This document shows positions 1-9,877 of a stretch of DNA of 43,883 nt, piece by piece; the stretch's first letter is position 1, and each line of letters begins with the position of its first letter. The stretch is from Alphaproteobacteria bacterium. Lineage in GTDB: Bacteria > Pseudomonadota > Alphaproteobacteria > Rhizobiales > Beijerinckiaceae. The DNA is taken from the NCBI GenBank assembly GCA_029979185.1, contig JAPOIA010000004.1, forward strand, positions 1-43,883. Reading direction: 5' to 3'. Position numbers and translations under genes: made by a program. Under the pieces are notes generated by a model. That model was given only the letters and a program-made list of their open reading frames with translations. It was not told where the DNA came from and did not search any database.

Positions 1-213
1 TGTGCAGAGAGCAAGCTAGCGCCCGACCGTCAGGCATTACGACCTGTCTGTGCAATGCGCACTGGGGATCGGGTGTTCCGGCCCCTTGCATTTCGCATCA
101 ACCCGAAAAGTTGCAGACTTTTCGGACCAAGTTGATGCGTAGGAGACTTTCCAAAACCCGGCCATTCGAGGCGCGGGAATGCGGACTGCTGTTTGAATGT
201 CTGAAAACACGCT

Positions 214-347
214 GTCACCCCGGACGCCGAAGGCGATCCGGGATCTTTCGATACGGAGAAAGGTCCCGGATAAATGCTGCGCATTTTCCGGAATGACCAA
301 AGATGGAGAGCGATCCCGGCTCTGCGCTGCGCCTGTCCGGGATGAGG
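214..347. repeat. Cluster of BIME-like palindromic repeat modules
   Basis: Three imperfect palindromes: CCCCGGACGCCGAAGGCGATCCGGG (about 217-243), GGTCCCGGATAAATGCTGCGCATTTTCCGGAATGAC (262-297) and GATCCCGG...CCGGGATGAG (312-346). The middle module recurs at 13235-13270 with about 33/36 identity. Confidence 0.75.
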
Positions 348-484
348 GCCGCGTAGGGTCTCGCCCGCCCTGTTCCCTGCGGAACAGCGGCTTTCGTGTC
401 CTGTCTGTAGGGTGCTTTTCATCGGGCGGGATTGTTCGCCCTTTTGGAGACCTCAACGCAACCAGACACGAACAGGAGACTACC

Positions 485-865
485 ATGACCGCCAGGACCG
501 TACCCGCCGCCATCGCTTTCGCCGCGGTCGCCGCTGCAAACTTCGCCGCTCCCACGGCCGCTTCTGCCCGCGATGACGAGCGCACCCGTGCCGTCGTCGG
601 CGCATTGCTGGCCCTGTCCGGCGCGCCGTCGTTCGAGGGCCGCGGCTACCGGCATCTCGAATTCCGCGGGCATCGGGGTCATCGCGGCAAGCGGTTCGGC
701 CATCGTGGCGGGCATCGCTACAGCGAATATCGCGGCCATCGCGGCGGCACGGTCTATAACCGCTACAACGGCCCACGTTCCAGCAACGGAGGCGGTGCCG
801 TCTGGCGCGACATTGGCCGGTCCCCCAATGCGACCGGCAAGTTCTATACGGTGATTGGTCAGTAA
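485..865 (+). CDS. Secreted Gly/His/Arg-rich small protein of unknown function
   Basis: ATG at 485 preceded by an AGGAG-like RBS; N-terminal signal-peptide-like segment (MTARTVPAAIAFAAVAAANFAAPTAASA); GHRGHRGKRFGHRGGHRYSEYRGHRGG repeats; followed by a strong terminator. Confidence 0.65.
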   Translation: MTARTVPAAIAFAAVAAANFAAPTAASARDDERTRAVVGALLALSGAPSFEGRGYRHLEFRGHRGHRGKRFGHRGGHRYSEYRGHRGGTVYNRYNGPRSSNGGGAVWRDIGRSPNATGKFYTVIGQ

Positions 866-894
866 GACTGACACTGGCTTATAGAAGTCCAGGA

Positions 895-927
895 CGGCGC
901 GGGTTGGAGAGAGCCCGCGCCGTTTTT
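895..927 (+). terminator. Rho-independent terminator
   Basis: Stem CGGCGCGGG / CCCGCGCCG followed by TTTTT. Confidence 0.75.
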
Positions 928-936
928 GCGCTCCAG

Positions 937-1692
937 TCAGAAGTCCCGCAGCAGCCGCCCGTATCCGTCCAGCCGGTCGTCCAGTCCGCCGGCGCGCAGG
1001 GCGGCCCAGAAGGTTGCCTGGTTCGAGGTGACCACCGGCTTGCCGAGTTCCTCCTCGAGCTGGCCGATCATCGTCATCACCGGAAAATCGGTGCAGGCGA
1101 CGAACAGGGCCTGCGCCTCCTCGCGGTCGGCGCCGCGCAGGTGGTCGAGAATTTTGTCCCGCGGCGTGCGGGCGATGCGCGGATAATCCTCAAGGCCTTT
1201 TTCGCCGATCCCAAGGCCCGCTGCATGCACCGTCTCGATGCCGTTTTCGGCGAGGAACTTCACTTCGTGGTCGTTCAGCGCGTCGTGATAGGGAGATGCC
1301 AGCGCGATGCGAAAGACGCCGAGCGCCCGCAAGGCCTGCAGGATGGAGGCGGCGGTGGTCACGCAGGGAATGCCGGAAACTTTCGTCATGTAGCCGGGCA
1401 GGGACGAGGGCGGATTGACCATCGAGCCGGCGGTGCAGCCATAGGCGATGACGTCCGGCTGCGCCAGCGCCAGGTCGCCGGCCGCCTTGTCGATGTCGGC
1501 ATACAGGCGCTTGGCGCCTTCCTCGCTGGTGGAATCCAGATGCAGCGCCATGCGCGTTGCGTGGATGGTGACGCCCTGCGGCGCCATGATCTGCCACTCG
1601 GCCTCGTTGACCGTATTGGTCGGCGGCACGATCAGGCCGATCTTGCCGCGCCAGCTGTAGAGGCTCTGGTGGCGTGCGGTTTCTGCTTGCAT
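937..1692 (-). CDS. Maleate cis-trans isomerase / arylmalonate decarboxylase (Asp/Glu racemase superfamily) protein
   Basis: GKIGLIVPPTNTVNEAE N-terminus and two conserved Cys contexts (AYGCTAGSM, LFVACTDFPVM) typical of the family. Confidence 0.8.
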   Translation of the reverse strand: MQAETARHQSLYSWRGKIGLIVPPTNTVNEAEWQIMAPQGVTIHATRMALHLDSTSEEGAKRLYADIDKAAGDLALAQPDVIAYGCTAGSMVNPPSSLPGYMTKVSGIPCVTTAASILQALRALGVFRIALASPYHDALNDHEVKFLAENGIETVHAAGLGIGEKGLEDYPRIARTPRDKILDHLRGADREEAQALFVACTDFPVMTMIGQLEEELGKPVVTSNQATFWAALRAGGLDDRLDGYGRLLRDF

Positions 1693-1695
1693 GTC

Positions 1696-2262
1696 CTACT
1701 CCGGAACTCTGTCAGCGATACTGCGCGACGTGGAGCGCCGCTGCCATTTGACCCTGTCCGGCATCTGCCGTTCGACCAGCTCGCGAAACTCCTGCCGCTG
1801 CGCCTGGCTGGCGAAAACCCTGTCCGGCACGACAATTCCCTGCATCCGGTTGAGCCACAGGAAGTGGTAGCCCGGCGCATCGTCAGCGCGCACGAAAGCG
1901 GACCAGTCTATGCGGCTTTCGACGCCGCGGTCATTCGTGCGGACATCTGCTTCGGTCGCATCGATTTCAACCAGCGCACCAGCGAGCGACTGCTTGCGAT
2001 AGTAATGGCGGATCTGCAGCGGGACGACGACGTACTGAATGGCGATGATGGCGCCGCCCACACCGGCGAGCACGATCGCAATAAACTGAATGTGCCATCC
2101 GCGGATATTGGAAACCGCCACCAGCAGGACGCCGGCAACCATCAGCACGATGGCCAGATACAACGCCCATCTTCGCCACCAGCGGCTGAACCGGCCCTGA
2201 TCCATCATCGCATGTGTCAGCGCGCGATAGTCGGGCAGGGAGTATTGGTAGCGCAGTTCCAC
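1696..2262 (-). CDS. YcxB-like C-terminal domain membrane protein
   Basis: Two hydrophobic segments followed by IDWSAFVRADDAPGYHFLWLNRMQGIVVPDRVFASQAQRQEFRELV, typical of YcxB-like proteins. Confidence 0.65.
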   Translation of the reverse strand: MELRYQYSLPDYRALTHAMMDQGRFSRWWRRWALYLAIVLMVAGVLLVAVSNIRGWHIQFIAIVLAGVGGAIIAIQYVVVPLQIRHYYRKQSLAGALVEIDATEADVRTNDRGVESRIDWSAFVRADDAPGYHFLWLNRMQGIVVPDRVFASQAQRQEFRELVERQMPDRVKWQRRSTSRSIADRVPE

Positions 2263-2277
2263 GTCAGCTTGTCCCGC

Positions 2278-3198
2278 TCAGGCCTTGCTGCCGTCAGCAG
2301 ACTCCTCGGCACCTGCCCACTTCTTCTCGAAGTCCCAGACATTCTGGAAGCCCATCAGCAGGCTGAAGTCCTTGAAGTCGTAAAGCGGCGTCTGCAGTCC
2401 GGCGCTGGAGCCATGCTGATGCAGGTGGCTGTAGGCAGAGCGTACCGCCGCACCCATGGCCAGGAACCCGATAGTCGGGAACAGACCGATGGTAAAGCCG
2501 ATGTCCTGCAGTTCCTGCGCTGTCAGCACCGGTGTCTTGCCACCCTCCACCTGGTTGGCCAGCAGCGGCTGGTCGAACGAACGGCAGATTTTTTCCATTT
2601 CCTCGAGGCTTTCCGGCGCTTCGACGAACAGGATATCAGCCCCGGCCTTGGCGAAGGCTTCAGCCCGGCGCAGCGCCTCGTCCAGTCCGTGCAGGTTGCG
2701 CGCATCGGTGCGGGCGATGATGAGGAAGTCCTTCGAATCGCGCGTGTCGACGGCAACGCGGATTTTCGCCACGGCCTCTTCCAGCGAAACCACCGGGCGT
2801 CCGGGCGTATGGCCGCATTTTTTCGGGAAGACCTGATCCTCGAGCTGGATGCCGGCAGCGCCCGCCTTCTCGTAGCCGCGCACCGTGTGCTCGACATTCA
2901 AGAGGCCGCCGTATCCGGTGTCGCCATCGGCGATCAGCGGCGAGTTGGTGTTCTCGACGATCCGCGCCACGCGGCCCACCATGTCAGTGTAGGTGGCAAG
3001 CCCGGCGTCCGGCAGGCCAAGATAGGAAGCGACGGCGCCATAGCCGGTCATGTAGATGGCGGGAAAATCGAAGGTGTCGGCAATGCGGGCGGAGATCATT
3101 TCGAAGCAGCCGGGCAGGGCGGTGAAGGTCTTCGCGCGCAGGCGCTTCGCCAACGCAGCTTGTCTGGCAGCCTTCTTGTCTTCCATCGTTGCAGTCAT
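2278..3198 (-). CDS. Isocitrate lyase / PEP mutase superfamily protein (oxaloacetate decarboxylase or methylisocitrate lyase-like)
   Basis: QLEDQVFPKKCGH, IIARTDA and DGDTGYGG motifs; start taken at MTATMEDKK. Confidence 0.85.
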   Translation of the reverse strand: MTATMEDKKAARQAALAKRLRAKTFTALPGCFEMISARIADTFDFPAIYMTGYGAVASYLGLPDAGLATYTDMVGRVARIVENTNSPLIADGDTGYGGLLNVEHTVRGYEKAGAAGIQLEDQVFPKKCGHTPGRPVVSLEEAVAKIRVAVDTRDSKDFLIIARTDARNLHGLDEALRRAEAFAKAGADILFVEAPESLEEMEKICRSFDQPLLANQVEGGKTPVLTAQELQDIGFTIGLFPTIGFLAMGAAVRSAYSHLHQHGSSAGLQTPLYDFKDFSLLMGFQNVWDFEKKWAGAEESADGSKA

Positions 3199-3221
3199 CA
3201 GTGTCCCTTCCTGCCGGTAAG

Positions 3222-4088
3222 TTATTTCTGCGCGAGCATTTCGCGTGTCACATATTGGGCGAATGTATTGGGCTTGCGGCCCAGCAACCATTGCATTAGC
3301 TGCCCGTTTCCAATCAGTCCATGGGCGTCGTAGTGCTCGTTCATGATGCGCATGTTGTCGAGCCGGTGCTGCGGCATGCCGGCTGCTGTGGCCTGCGCCA
3401 GAAAATCCTCAAGCGGGCGTTTGCGTGCTTCCACCGGCCTGCCGAGCAGTCCGGTGAGGATACGGGCGCAGTCCCCCTGCGACAGGGCGTCCATGCCGGC
3501 AAGCTGGTAGGTGGCGAATTCGTGGCCCGGACTGGTCGCAACGATAGCCGCCGCTTCCGCCAGATCTTCAAGATCGGCGAGGGAAAAGCGGGCGCTGGTG
3601 CTGAACGGCATCGTGTGAACGCCACTTTCGGCAACGCTCTTCCAGGTTCCGGCAAGATGCTGCATGTATCGCGACGGCTGCAGGATCGTATAGGTCAGAC
3701 CGGATTCGATCAGATACTGCTCTGCATCCAGTTTTCGCCGGTGATGAGGCACGCTGATGACCGGGTGGAGTACCGACCACAGGATCAGCCGGTTCACACC
3801 GGTCGTTGCGCAGAAGTCGGTCATCCTGCGGGCAATGACATCTTCCTGCGGATGCATGGGCGGGCAGATGTGCAGCACCTGTCCACACCCCTGCAGCGCT
3901 GCAGCAAGGCTGGCGTCATCGTCCAGATTGCCGATGGCGAAGTCCTCCACCCCGAGCGGTACGAGCACGTCCTGCGCTTCGCTGCGACGGATGAAGGCGC
4001 GAAGCTTCGCGCCGCGGGCTGTCAGAGCGGTTATGATGCGCCGTCCGGTATTTCCGGAAGCGCCGGTAACGAGAATGGGTTGTGTCAT
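3222..4088 (-). CDS. NmrA-like NAD(P)-binding Rossmann (atypical SDR) protein
   Basis: ILVTGASGNTGRRIITAL N-terminal nucleotide-binding motif; NmrA/QOR2-like layout. Confidence 0.8.
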   Translation of the reverse strand: MTQPILVTGASGNTGRRIITALTARGAKLRAFIRRSEAQDVLVPLGVEDFAIGNLDDDASLAAALQGCGQVLHICPPMHPQEDVIARRMTDFCATTGVNRLILWSVLHPVISVPHHRRKLDAEQYLIESGLTYTILQPSRYMQHLAGTWKSVAESGVHTMPFSTSARFSLADLEDLAEAAAIVATSPGHEFATYQLAGMDALSQGDCARILTGLLGRPVEARKRPLEDFLAQATAAGMPQHRLDNMRIMNEHYDAHGLIGNGQLMQWLLGRKPNTFAQYVTREMLAQK

Positions 4089-4182
4089 CGCGCAAACTTA
4101 TAACGGGCTGCGGCGGACGGGAAACTCAAAAAAGCGGAAGGGTGGACGCCCGCGCGTTTCGGCGTGCTGCCCATCGGGCCTG

Positions 4183-4647
4183 CTACGCGGCGTCCTGCGT
4201 GCTCTCGCTAGTCAGCAGGGAGAAAATGCCGGCGCTGTCGCGGGTCTGCCGCAGTGCCGCCATGAGCTTCTCGTCGCGGAATGTGCGGGCGATCTGGGCG
4301 AGGGCCTTCAGATGATCGGCACCGGCGCTTTCAGGGGCGATCAGTGCAAAAATGATATCCACCGGCACACCATCCGTGGCATCATATTCTATCGGTTTCT
4401 CCAGCCGTGCAAGCACGCCGAACATGCGACCGAGTTTGGGTATCTTGGCGTGGGGAATGGCAATGCCCTCGCCAACGCCCGTCGAGCCGAGGCTCTCGCG
4501 CTGCCACAGCCCGTCGAAAATTTCCCGCTCCTTGAGACCGGAGACGGCCGCAGCACGCTCGCTGATTTCGAGCAAGGCCTGTTTCTTCGAACTCACCCGG
4601 GTGACGGGCAGGATCGCGTCGGCTGCAAGCAGATTTTCCAAACCCAT
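4183..4647 (-). CDS. ptsN: PTS IIA-like nitrogen regulatory protein
   Basis: MGLENLLAADAILPVTRVSSKKQALLEISE; phosphorylation-site context GIAIPHAKI; downstream of rpoN-hpf. Confidence 0.92.
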   Translation of the reverse strand: MGLENLLAADAILPVTRVSSKKQALLEISERAAAVSGLKEREIFDGLWQRESLGSTGVGEGIAIPHAKIPKLGRMFGVLARLEKPIEYDATDGVPVDIIFALIAPESAGADHLKALAQIARTFRDEKLMAALRQTRDSAGIFSLLTSESTQDAA

Positions 4648-4762
4648 GTAAGAGCCCTTATTCAGTCTTTGCACAGTGAAGCGGTCAATCTTCCGTACAT
4701 GTAAATTCCGGCGACGCCTGCAGGCATGCGCCGTGATGAAAATGAAACCTTCAAAGCAACTA

Positions 4763-5353
4763 TCAGGCCGTTTTGTCTCCGGCTGCAGGATCGATCCAGC
4801 CGATATTGCCATCAGGCCTGCGATAAACAATGTTGACGCGATCGCTGGTTGCGTGACGGAAGACAACCACTGGAGCGCCGGTCATGTCCAACCGCATCAC
4901 CGCTTCCGAAACCGGCAATGTCTCCAGAGCGGCGGTCTTCTCGGCGACGACCACAGGGTTGAAATCCTCGACCTCGCCCTCTGCCTCCTGATCAGGCGCT
5001 TCGAGTACATAATCGGCAATCATCGCACCGTTTGCGTTCTGCGCGGTCTTCAGATGATGGTCCTTGAGCTTGCGATTGTAGCGGCGCAGACGCTTTTCCA
5101 GACGCGTCGCCGCGGCATCGAAGCTTGCGTAGGGTTCGTGCGCCCTGCCTTCCGAATGAAGGGTCATGCCTGACGACAGGTGCAGGGTGCAATCGCTGCG
5201 GTATCCGGCGCCTTCGTGGTCAACGACGATGTGACCGGAAACACTGCCATCGAAATATTTGCTGATGGCTGCTTCGACCCGGTCGAGGATATGCTCCCGC
5301 ATCGCTTCGCCAAGGTCGAAATTCTTTCCTGTCACTCGTAGGGTCATTCTCAA
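4763..5353 (-). CDS. hpf: Ribosome hibernation promoting factor (long form)
   Basis: MRMTLRVTGKNFDLGEAMREHILDRVEAAISKYFDG N-domain and long-HPF C-terminal domain; synteny with rpoN/ptsN. Confidence 0.92.
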   Translation of the reverse strand: MRMTLRVTGKNFDLGEAMREHILDRVEAAISKYFDGSVSGHIVVDHEGAGYRSDCTLHLSSGMTLHSEGRAHEPYASFDAAATRLEKRLRRYNRKLKDHHLKTAQNANGAMIADYVLEAPDQEAEGEVEDFNPVVVAEKTAALETLPVSEAVMRLDMTGAPVVVFRHATSDRVNIVYRRPDGNIGWIDPAAGDKTA

Positions 5354-5596
5354 ACCTGCACATTGGACTACGCGAACTGCGCTACGCGGCTGTCAGAAAC
5401 ACATCGCTCCGGTAATTGCAATTCACCTGAACGACAATTGCAGCACGGTGATGTCGAATCATGAACACCTTAGGATTGTTTGCGGTTGCCGTCCATACAA
5501 TTGACGGCCGCGTGTTTGGATATGTGGATTTTATTTCTATTTATTACAGCATCTTACAAAATATTTGCACAGAATCCAACGCGTGCCGGCAAGCGG

Positions 5597-7171
5597 TCAG
5601 CTGCCGGCAAACATGGCGATTTTTTCGCGCCGGCGCTGAACCGAAGAGGGTATGTGCAGGCTTTCCCGATACTTTGCGACCGTGCGGCGGGCGATGTCGA
5701 TATTGGCTTCCTTCAGGCAGTTGACGATCGCGTCGTCCGATAGCACTTCTTGTGGTTTTTCCTGATCGATCAATTGCTTGATGCGGTGGCGGACCGCCTC
5801 GGCGGAGTGCGCCTCGCCGGTTCCGTGAGACGGTATGGCGGCTGTGAAGAAATACTTGAATTCGAACAGGCCGCGGTGGGTGGCCATGAACTTGTTCGAG
5901 GTGACGCGCGAAATGGTCGATTCGTGCATCCCGATAGCATCCGCCACGGTCTTGAGATTGAGCGGGCGCAGGTGCTCCACGCCCTGGGCGAAGAACGCAT
6001 CCTGCTGGCGAACGATTTCCGTCGCTACCTTGAGTATTGTCCGGGCACGCTGCTCGAGGCTGCGGGTCAGCCAGTTGGCATTTTGCAGGCATTCGGCGAT
6101 GTAGCTCTTGTCGCTGTCCCTTGTGGCGCTGCTGTTGACGGTCGCGACGTAGGTCTGATTGACAAGTACACGCGGCAAACCCTCTGGATTCAGTTCGATA
6201 TGCCAGGAACCGTCTGGCGCCGGGCGCACCGAAACATCCGGGGTGACCGGCTGGATAGGAGCGCCTCCGAAGGCGCGGCCGGGTTTGGGGTCGAGTTCGC
6301 GGATTTCGGCAATCATGTCGGCGATGTCGTTCTGGTCGACGCCGCAGATCTTGCGCAGCTGGGCGAATTCGCGTTTCGCCAGCAGTGGCAGGTTTTCGAT
6401 CATTGCCTGCATGGCGGGATCGTAACGATCGCGCTCGCGCAACTGGATAGCGAGGCATTCGGCGAGGTCTCGCGCGCCGATTCCCGGCGGATCGAAAGTC
6501 TGGACAATGCCCAGAACGCGCTCGATACGCTCGATGTCTGCACCGAGCCGTTCGGCAATTTCCGCCACGGGCTCGCGCATGTATCCGGTTTCATCAATGG
6601 AATCGATGATCGTCTGGCCGATCAGCAGGTCAGTCAGGTCGGTTATGGCAATTGAGAGTTGCCGGTTGAGATGCTCGGACAGGGACACTTCCGCTGCAAC
6701 ATAGGCTTCAAGATTGGGCGCTTCGCCGCTGCCGTCGCCTCCCGTGCCGGTCCATGACGTTGCGGACAGGCCGCTGTCTGCATGGTCCGCTGCCGGAGCA
6801 GCCGTGGCGGGCATGTCGGCGTCATAGGTGTTTGAAATTTCGGTGCCGAGTTTTTCTTCCAAAGCGCCGGCATCCACATCAAGGCTTTCGCGAGCCCAGT
6901 CGCCCTCGCTCTGATCCGCTATCGCGTCGGTGTCGCCATAATCTTCGCCGCCGCTGGCATCGCCATCGTCCTTGCCGGTTTCGGGAAGAATCTCTCCCGG
7001 GGCGCTGACGTCGTCGGCTCGCTCGAGCAGGGGGTTGCGCTCCAGCTCCTGTTCGACATACGCGCTCAATTCCTGGCTGGACAGCTGCAGCAGCTTGATC
7101 GCCTGCAGCAACTGCGGCGTCATGACCAGCGATTGGCCTTGCCGCAACATCATTTTGGCCGATAACGCCAT
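5597..7171 (-). CDS. rpoN: RNA polymerase sigma-54 factor
   Basis: Q-rich N-terminal LRQGQSLVMTPQLLQAIKLLQLSSQEL; RpoN box ARRTVAKYRESLHIPSS; start taken at MALSAKMMLRQGQ. Confidence 0.96.
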   Translation of the reverse strand: MALSAKMMLRQGQSLVMTPQLLQAIKLLQLSSQELSAYVEQELERNPLLERADDVSAPGEILPETGKDDGDASGGEDYGDTDAIADQSEGDWARESLDVDAGALEEKLGTEISNTYDADMPATAAPAADHADSGLSATSWTGTGGDGSGEAPNLEAYVAAEVSLSEHLNRQLSIAITDLTDLLIGQTIIDSIDETGYMREPVAEIAERLGADIERIERVLGIVQTFDPPGIGARDLAECLAIQLRERDRYDPAMQAMIENLPLLAKREFAQLRKICGVDQNDIADMIAEIRELDPKPGRAFGGAPIQPVTPDVSVRPAPDGSWHIELNPEGLPRVLVNQTYVATVNSSATRDSDKSYIAECLQNANWLTRSLEQRARTILKVATEIVRQQDAFFAQGVEHLRPLNLKTVADAIGMHESTISRVTSNKFMATHRGLFEFKYFFTAAIPSHGTGEAHSAEAVRHRIKQLIDQEKPQEVLSDDAIVNCLKEANIDIARRTVAKYRESLHIPSSVQRRREKIAMFAGS

Positions 7172-7452
7172 ATGCTCAACCCGCTTCCACGTTTGCCGGC
7201 AGATGTGCTTTCCGCCGGCACGCGCCCCGTCCATCGACAATCCCGGGCGCGAACCCGTCAGGATTTCCGGCAGGCAGTATAAAACGGCCTGCTTCTTGCT
7301 TATAGACATTTATGCACGGAATTTCCGTAAACAAAGGGTCGCAGTCTGCGCAATTCCCGGGACGGGGTTAAATAAGGGTGAGCGCGGCTGCGCCTATAGG
7401 ACAGTGGGCCATCGCGAGAGGTCGCGAATGACCTCAAGTTTCTGAAACAATG

Positions 7453-8220
7453 CTATAATCTGAAGTCTTGGCCAAGATACAGCCGGCGCACATCAGGGTC
7501 GTCGACGATGGCCTGAGGCGAGCCTTCGGTCAACACATGGCCTGAATGGATAATGTAGGCCCTGTCGATCAATCCCAATGTTTCCCGCACGTTATGGTCT
7601 GTTATCAGGACGCCGATACCGCGCTGGGTCAGGTGCCGGACCAGGACCTGGATATCGCCGACCGCAATGGGATCGATGCCCGCGAAAGGTTCGTCGAGAA
7701 GCATGAACGAGGGCTGGCTGGCCAGCGCACGGGCAATTTCGCAGCGCCGCCGTTCGCCGCCGGACAAGGCAATGGAGGGGGAATGGCGCAGCCGCGCAAT
7801 GTCGAATTCCTGCAGCAGTGCTTCCAGTTCGGCTTCCTGCCGGTCGCGTTCCTTGAACGTCACCTCGAGTACGGCGCGGATGTTGCCTTCAACAGTCAGG
7901 CCGCGAAAAATCGACGCTTCCTGTGGCAGGTAGCCAATGCCAAGGCGGGCCCTGCGATACATGGGCAACTGGGTGACGTCGTGTCCTTCTAGCTGGATCA
8001 TTCCCTTGTCGGGGCGGACCAGGCCGGTGATCATGTAGAAAACGGTAGTCTTGCCGGCGCCGTTGGGGCCGAGCAGGCCAACGGCCTCGCCACGGGCAAC
8101 AGCGAGGCTGACGTCCTGCACGACAGTGCGGCCGCCATAGCTCTTGCCTAGATTCCAGGCGCAAAGCCAGCCTTCATAGCGCTGGTCCCAGCCCTGATCT
8201 GCTGCCTGTTTTTCAGTCAC
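7453..8220 (-). CDS. lptB: LPS export ABC transporter ATP-binding protein
   Basis: Walker A GPNGAGKTT, signature LSGGERRR, Walker B FMLLDEPFAGIDP; next to lptA/lptC/rpoN. Confidence 0.95.
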   Translation of the reverse strand: MTEKQAADQGWDQRYEGWLCAWNLGKSYGGRTVVQDVSLAVARGEAVGLLGPNGAGKTTVFYMITGLVRPDKGMIQLEGHDVTQLPMYRRARLGIGYLPQEASIFRGLTVEGNIRAVLEVTFKERDRQEAELEALLQEFDIARLRHSPSIALSGGERRRCEIARALASQPSFMLLDEPFAGIDPIAVGDIQVLVRHLTQRGIGVLITDHNVRETLGLIDRAYIIHSGHVLTEGSPQAIVDDPDVRRLYLGQDFRL

Positions 8221-8265
8221 CTATCCCCCAGCGGATAATGCGTGCGGCCTGTAGCCAATACCCTG

Positions 8266-8898
8266 TCAGCGCCGGTTGCCGGAACCGGAGCCCCTTGCCG
8301 GTGTACGATTGCCGCCCGGGACAAATACGCTGGTTACCCGGCCGCCGCCAGAGATCCGGGCTCGCCCGGAATTGAGATCATAGACCAGACGCGCCTTCGG
8401 GCCACCGCGGGTAATGTTGGAGCCCTGGGTCAGAATCGGATTACCGATCAGGTAGACGACATTCTTCTTCTTGTCGAACAGGCCGGAATTTCCGGTGCCG
8501 ACCTGATCCTTCGAGGTGATGGTAACCGGTCCTGCAGCTTCCATTCGTTCAATCTGGTCGCCGCTGCTGCCGGATCCCGATTGTGCGTTCTTCATGGCGC
8601 CTTTGACGAGAAAGATCGTCAGCTTGGAGCATTTGAGAGTGGCGTCACCCTGGCTGGCGACAACACCACCGGAATAGACTAGCTTGCTTTCCTTGTCGAG
8701 GAAGTCGAGGCGGCCGGCATTGATGCTGATCGGGGCGTTGGACTTGCCGCCGGGAATGATGGCGCTGGCGGTACGTTTCTGGGCGGCGGCAGGCGTATGG
8801 ACACATATCGCGAAGGCCGCTGCACAGGCTACGGCGCAGGCCGCAGCGCGAGCAAAGGTCCGGATCGCCGACGGTGCGGCGGGCGATGGTGACGCCAT
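8266..8898 (-). CDS. lptA: LPS transport periplasmic protein LptA (OstA-like)
   Basis: Signal peptide and OstA-like pattern (PISINAGRLDFLDKESKLVYSGGVVASQGDATLKCSKLTIF); synteny. Confidence 0.88.
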   Translation of the reverse strand: MASPSPAAPSAIRTFARAAACAVACAAAFAICVHTPAAAQKRTASAIIPGGKSNAPISINAGRLDFLDKESKLVYSGGVVASQGDATLKCSKLTIFLVKGAMKNAQSGSGSSGDQIERMEAAGPVTITSKDQVGTGNSGLFDKKKNVVYLIGNPILTQGSNITRGGPKARLVYDLNSGRARISGGGRVTSVFVPGGNRTPARGSGSGNRR

Positions 8899-8900
8899 GA

Positions 8901-9773
8901 TTATTGTCCCTCGTTCGTTGCGCCGGTTGCAGTCTGCGGGGAAGGGGCAGGTGCAACTCTTTGCGTGGCATTCAGCGCATCTTGCGATGCGCCGGCGGTT
9001 GCCGATTCATTGCGTCCGTTTAGCATACTGCGGACATTGCCGATGAAGATAATGCGCTTGCCGTTGTCGTCCACCTTGAGGCCGTTGGCGTCAATTGTGC
9101 CGCTGGCCATGTTCACCGAAACCGGATCCTGCGAGATCACGTCGCCGGATTTGAAGTTGATCGCTGCGCTGTCGAGCAAGATCAGGTAGGAACTGCCGCG
9201 AAACCGGATGCGGGCGTCGGATCCGGACTTGCTGAGCCGCATCCTGTCGGCGCTGGAATCGAAGACGCCGGCGGGGGCGGAGACCCTGATTGTGTCCTTG
9301 TCGTTGACCTTGATGGTGGCGTCGATTTCGTTCAGCTCGATAATCGTTGGCTTGCGGATGTCCTGAATGCCGGATCGCGCCACAAGCTGGTAGGGGCGCC
9401 CGTCCTTGCGGAAGCCGCTGAGCCTTGGATGTTCCATGGTTATGCGCGTGCCATTGAAGGTGGCGCGCGACAGGGATACGTCCTTCGGCAGCCTGGCAAA
9501 CGGATCGAACCAGGCGTAGGCTATGGCAGCGACAAGCAAAACGCCGGAGCCTACGACAATTGCCCGCTTGAGCCAGCGGACCCGGCGTGAGTGGGCGCGC
9601 GCCGCAGCGAAGGCCGCAGCCTGCTGTGCAGGATTGCGGATGCTTATCCGGTGGTGTCCGGCATATGCGGCGGCATCGGTCATGTCTTCAGGTTGTGCTT
9701 TTCCGGTCCAGTCGAATTTGGCAACGATCCTTACACCATACAGGTGCATTTCGCAGGGGGCTGGCTCCTGCAT
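8901..9773 (-). CDS. lptC: LPS export system protein LptC
   Basis: Single N-terminal TM plus LptC-like domain; directly upstream of lptA. Confidence 0.85.
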   Translation of the reverse strand: MQEPAPCEMHLYGVRIVAKFDWTGKAQPEDMTDAAAYAGHHRISIRNPAQQAAAFAAARAHSRRVRWLKRAIVVGSGVLLVAAIAYAWFDPFARLPKDVSLSRATFNGTRITMEHPRLSGFRKDGRPYQLVARSGIQDIRKPTIIELNEIDATIKVNDKDTIRVSAPAGVFDSSADRMRLSKSGSDARIRFRGSSYLILLDSAAINFKSGDVISQDPVSVNMASGTIDANGLKVDDNGKRIIFIGNVRSMLNGRNESATAGASQDALNATQRVAPAPSPQTATGATNEGQ

Positions 9774-9877
9774 ATCCCGCTGGCGATCTGCGCCTAGCGC
9801 GCGTATGGGGCTCGATTAAGGCGCTTCAGTTGCCTTCCCGGCAATCACGATTGGTTGAGCGGCGGGAAGCCTGCCGC

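Noticed and set aside
197-865. Long N-terminal extension of the Gly/His-rich secreted protein
   Set aside because: The extension is translated palindromic repeat DNA; the ATG at 485 with an RBS and signal peptide is a better start.
904-3333. 809-aa plus-strand ORF
   Set aside because: Spans three well-supported minus-strand genes and intergenic DNA; no recognisable domain.
5354-5596. Sigma-54 promoter in the AT-richer rpoN-hpf gap
   Set aside because: No convincing TGGCACG-N4-TTGCW match on the minus strand.
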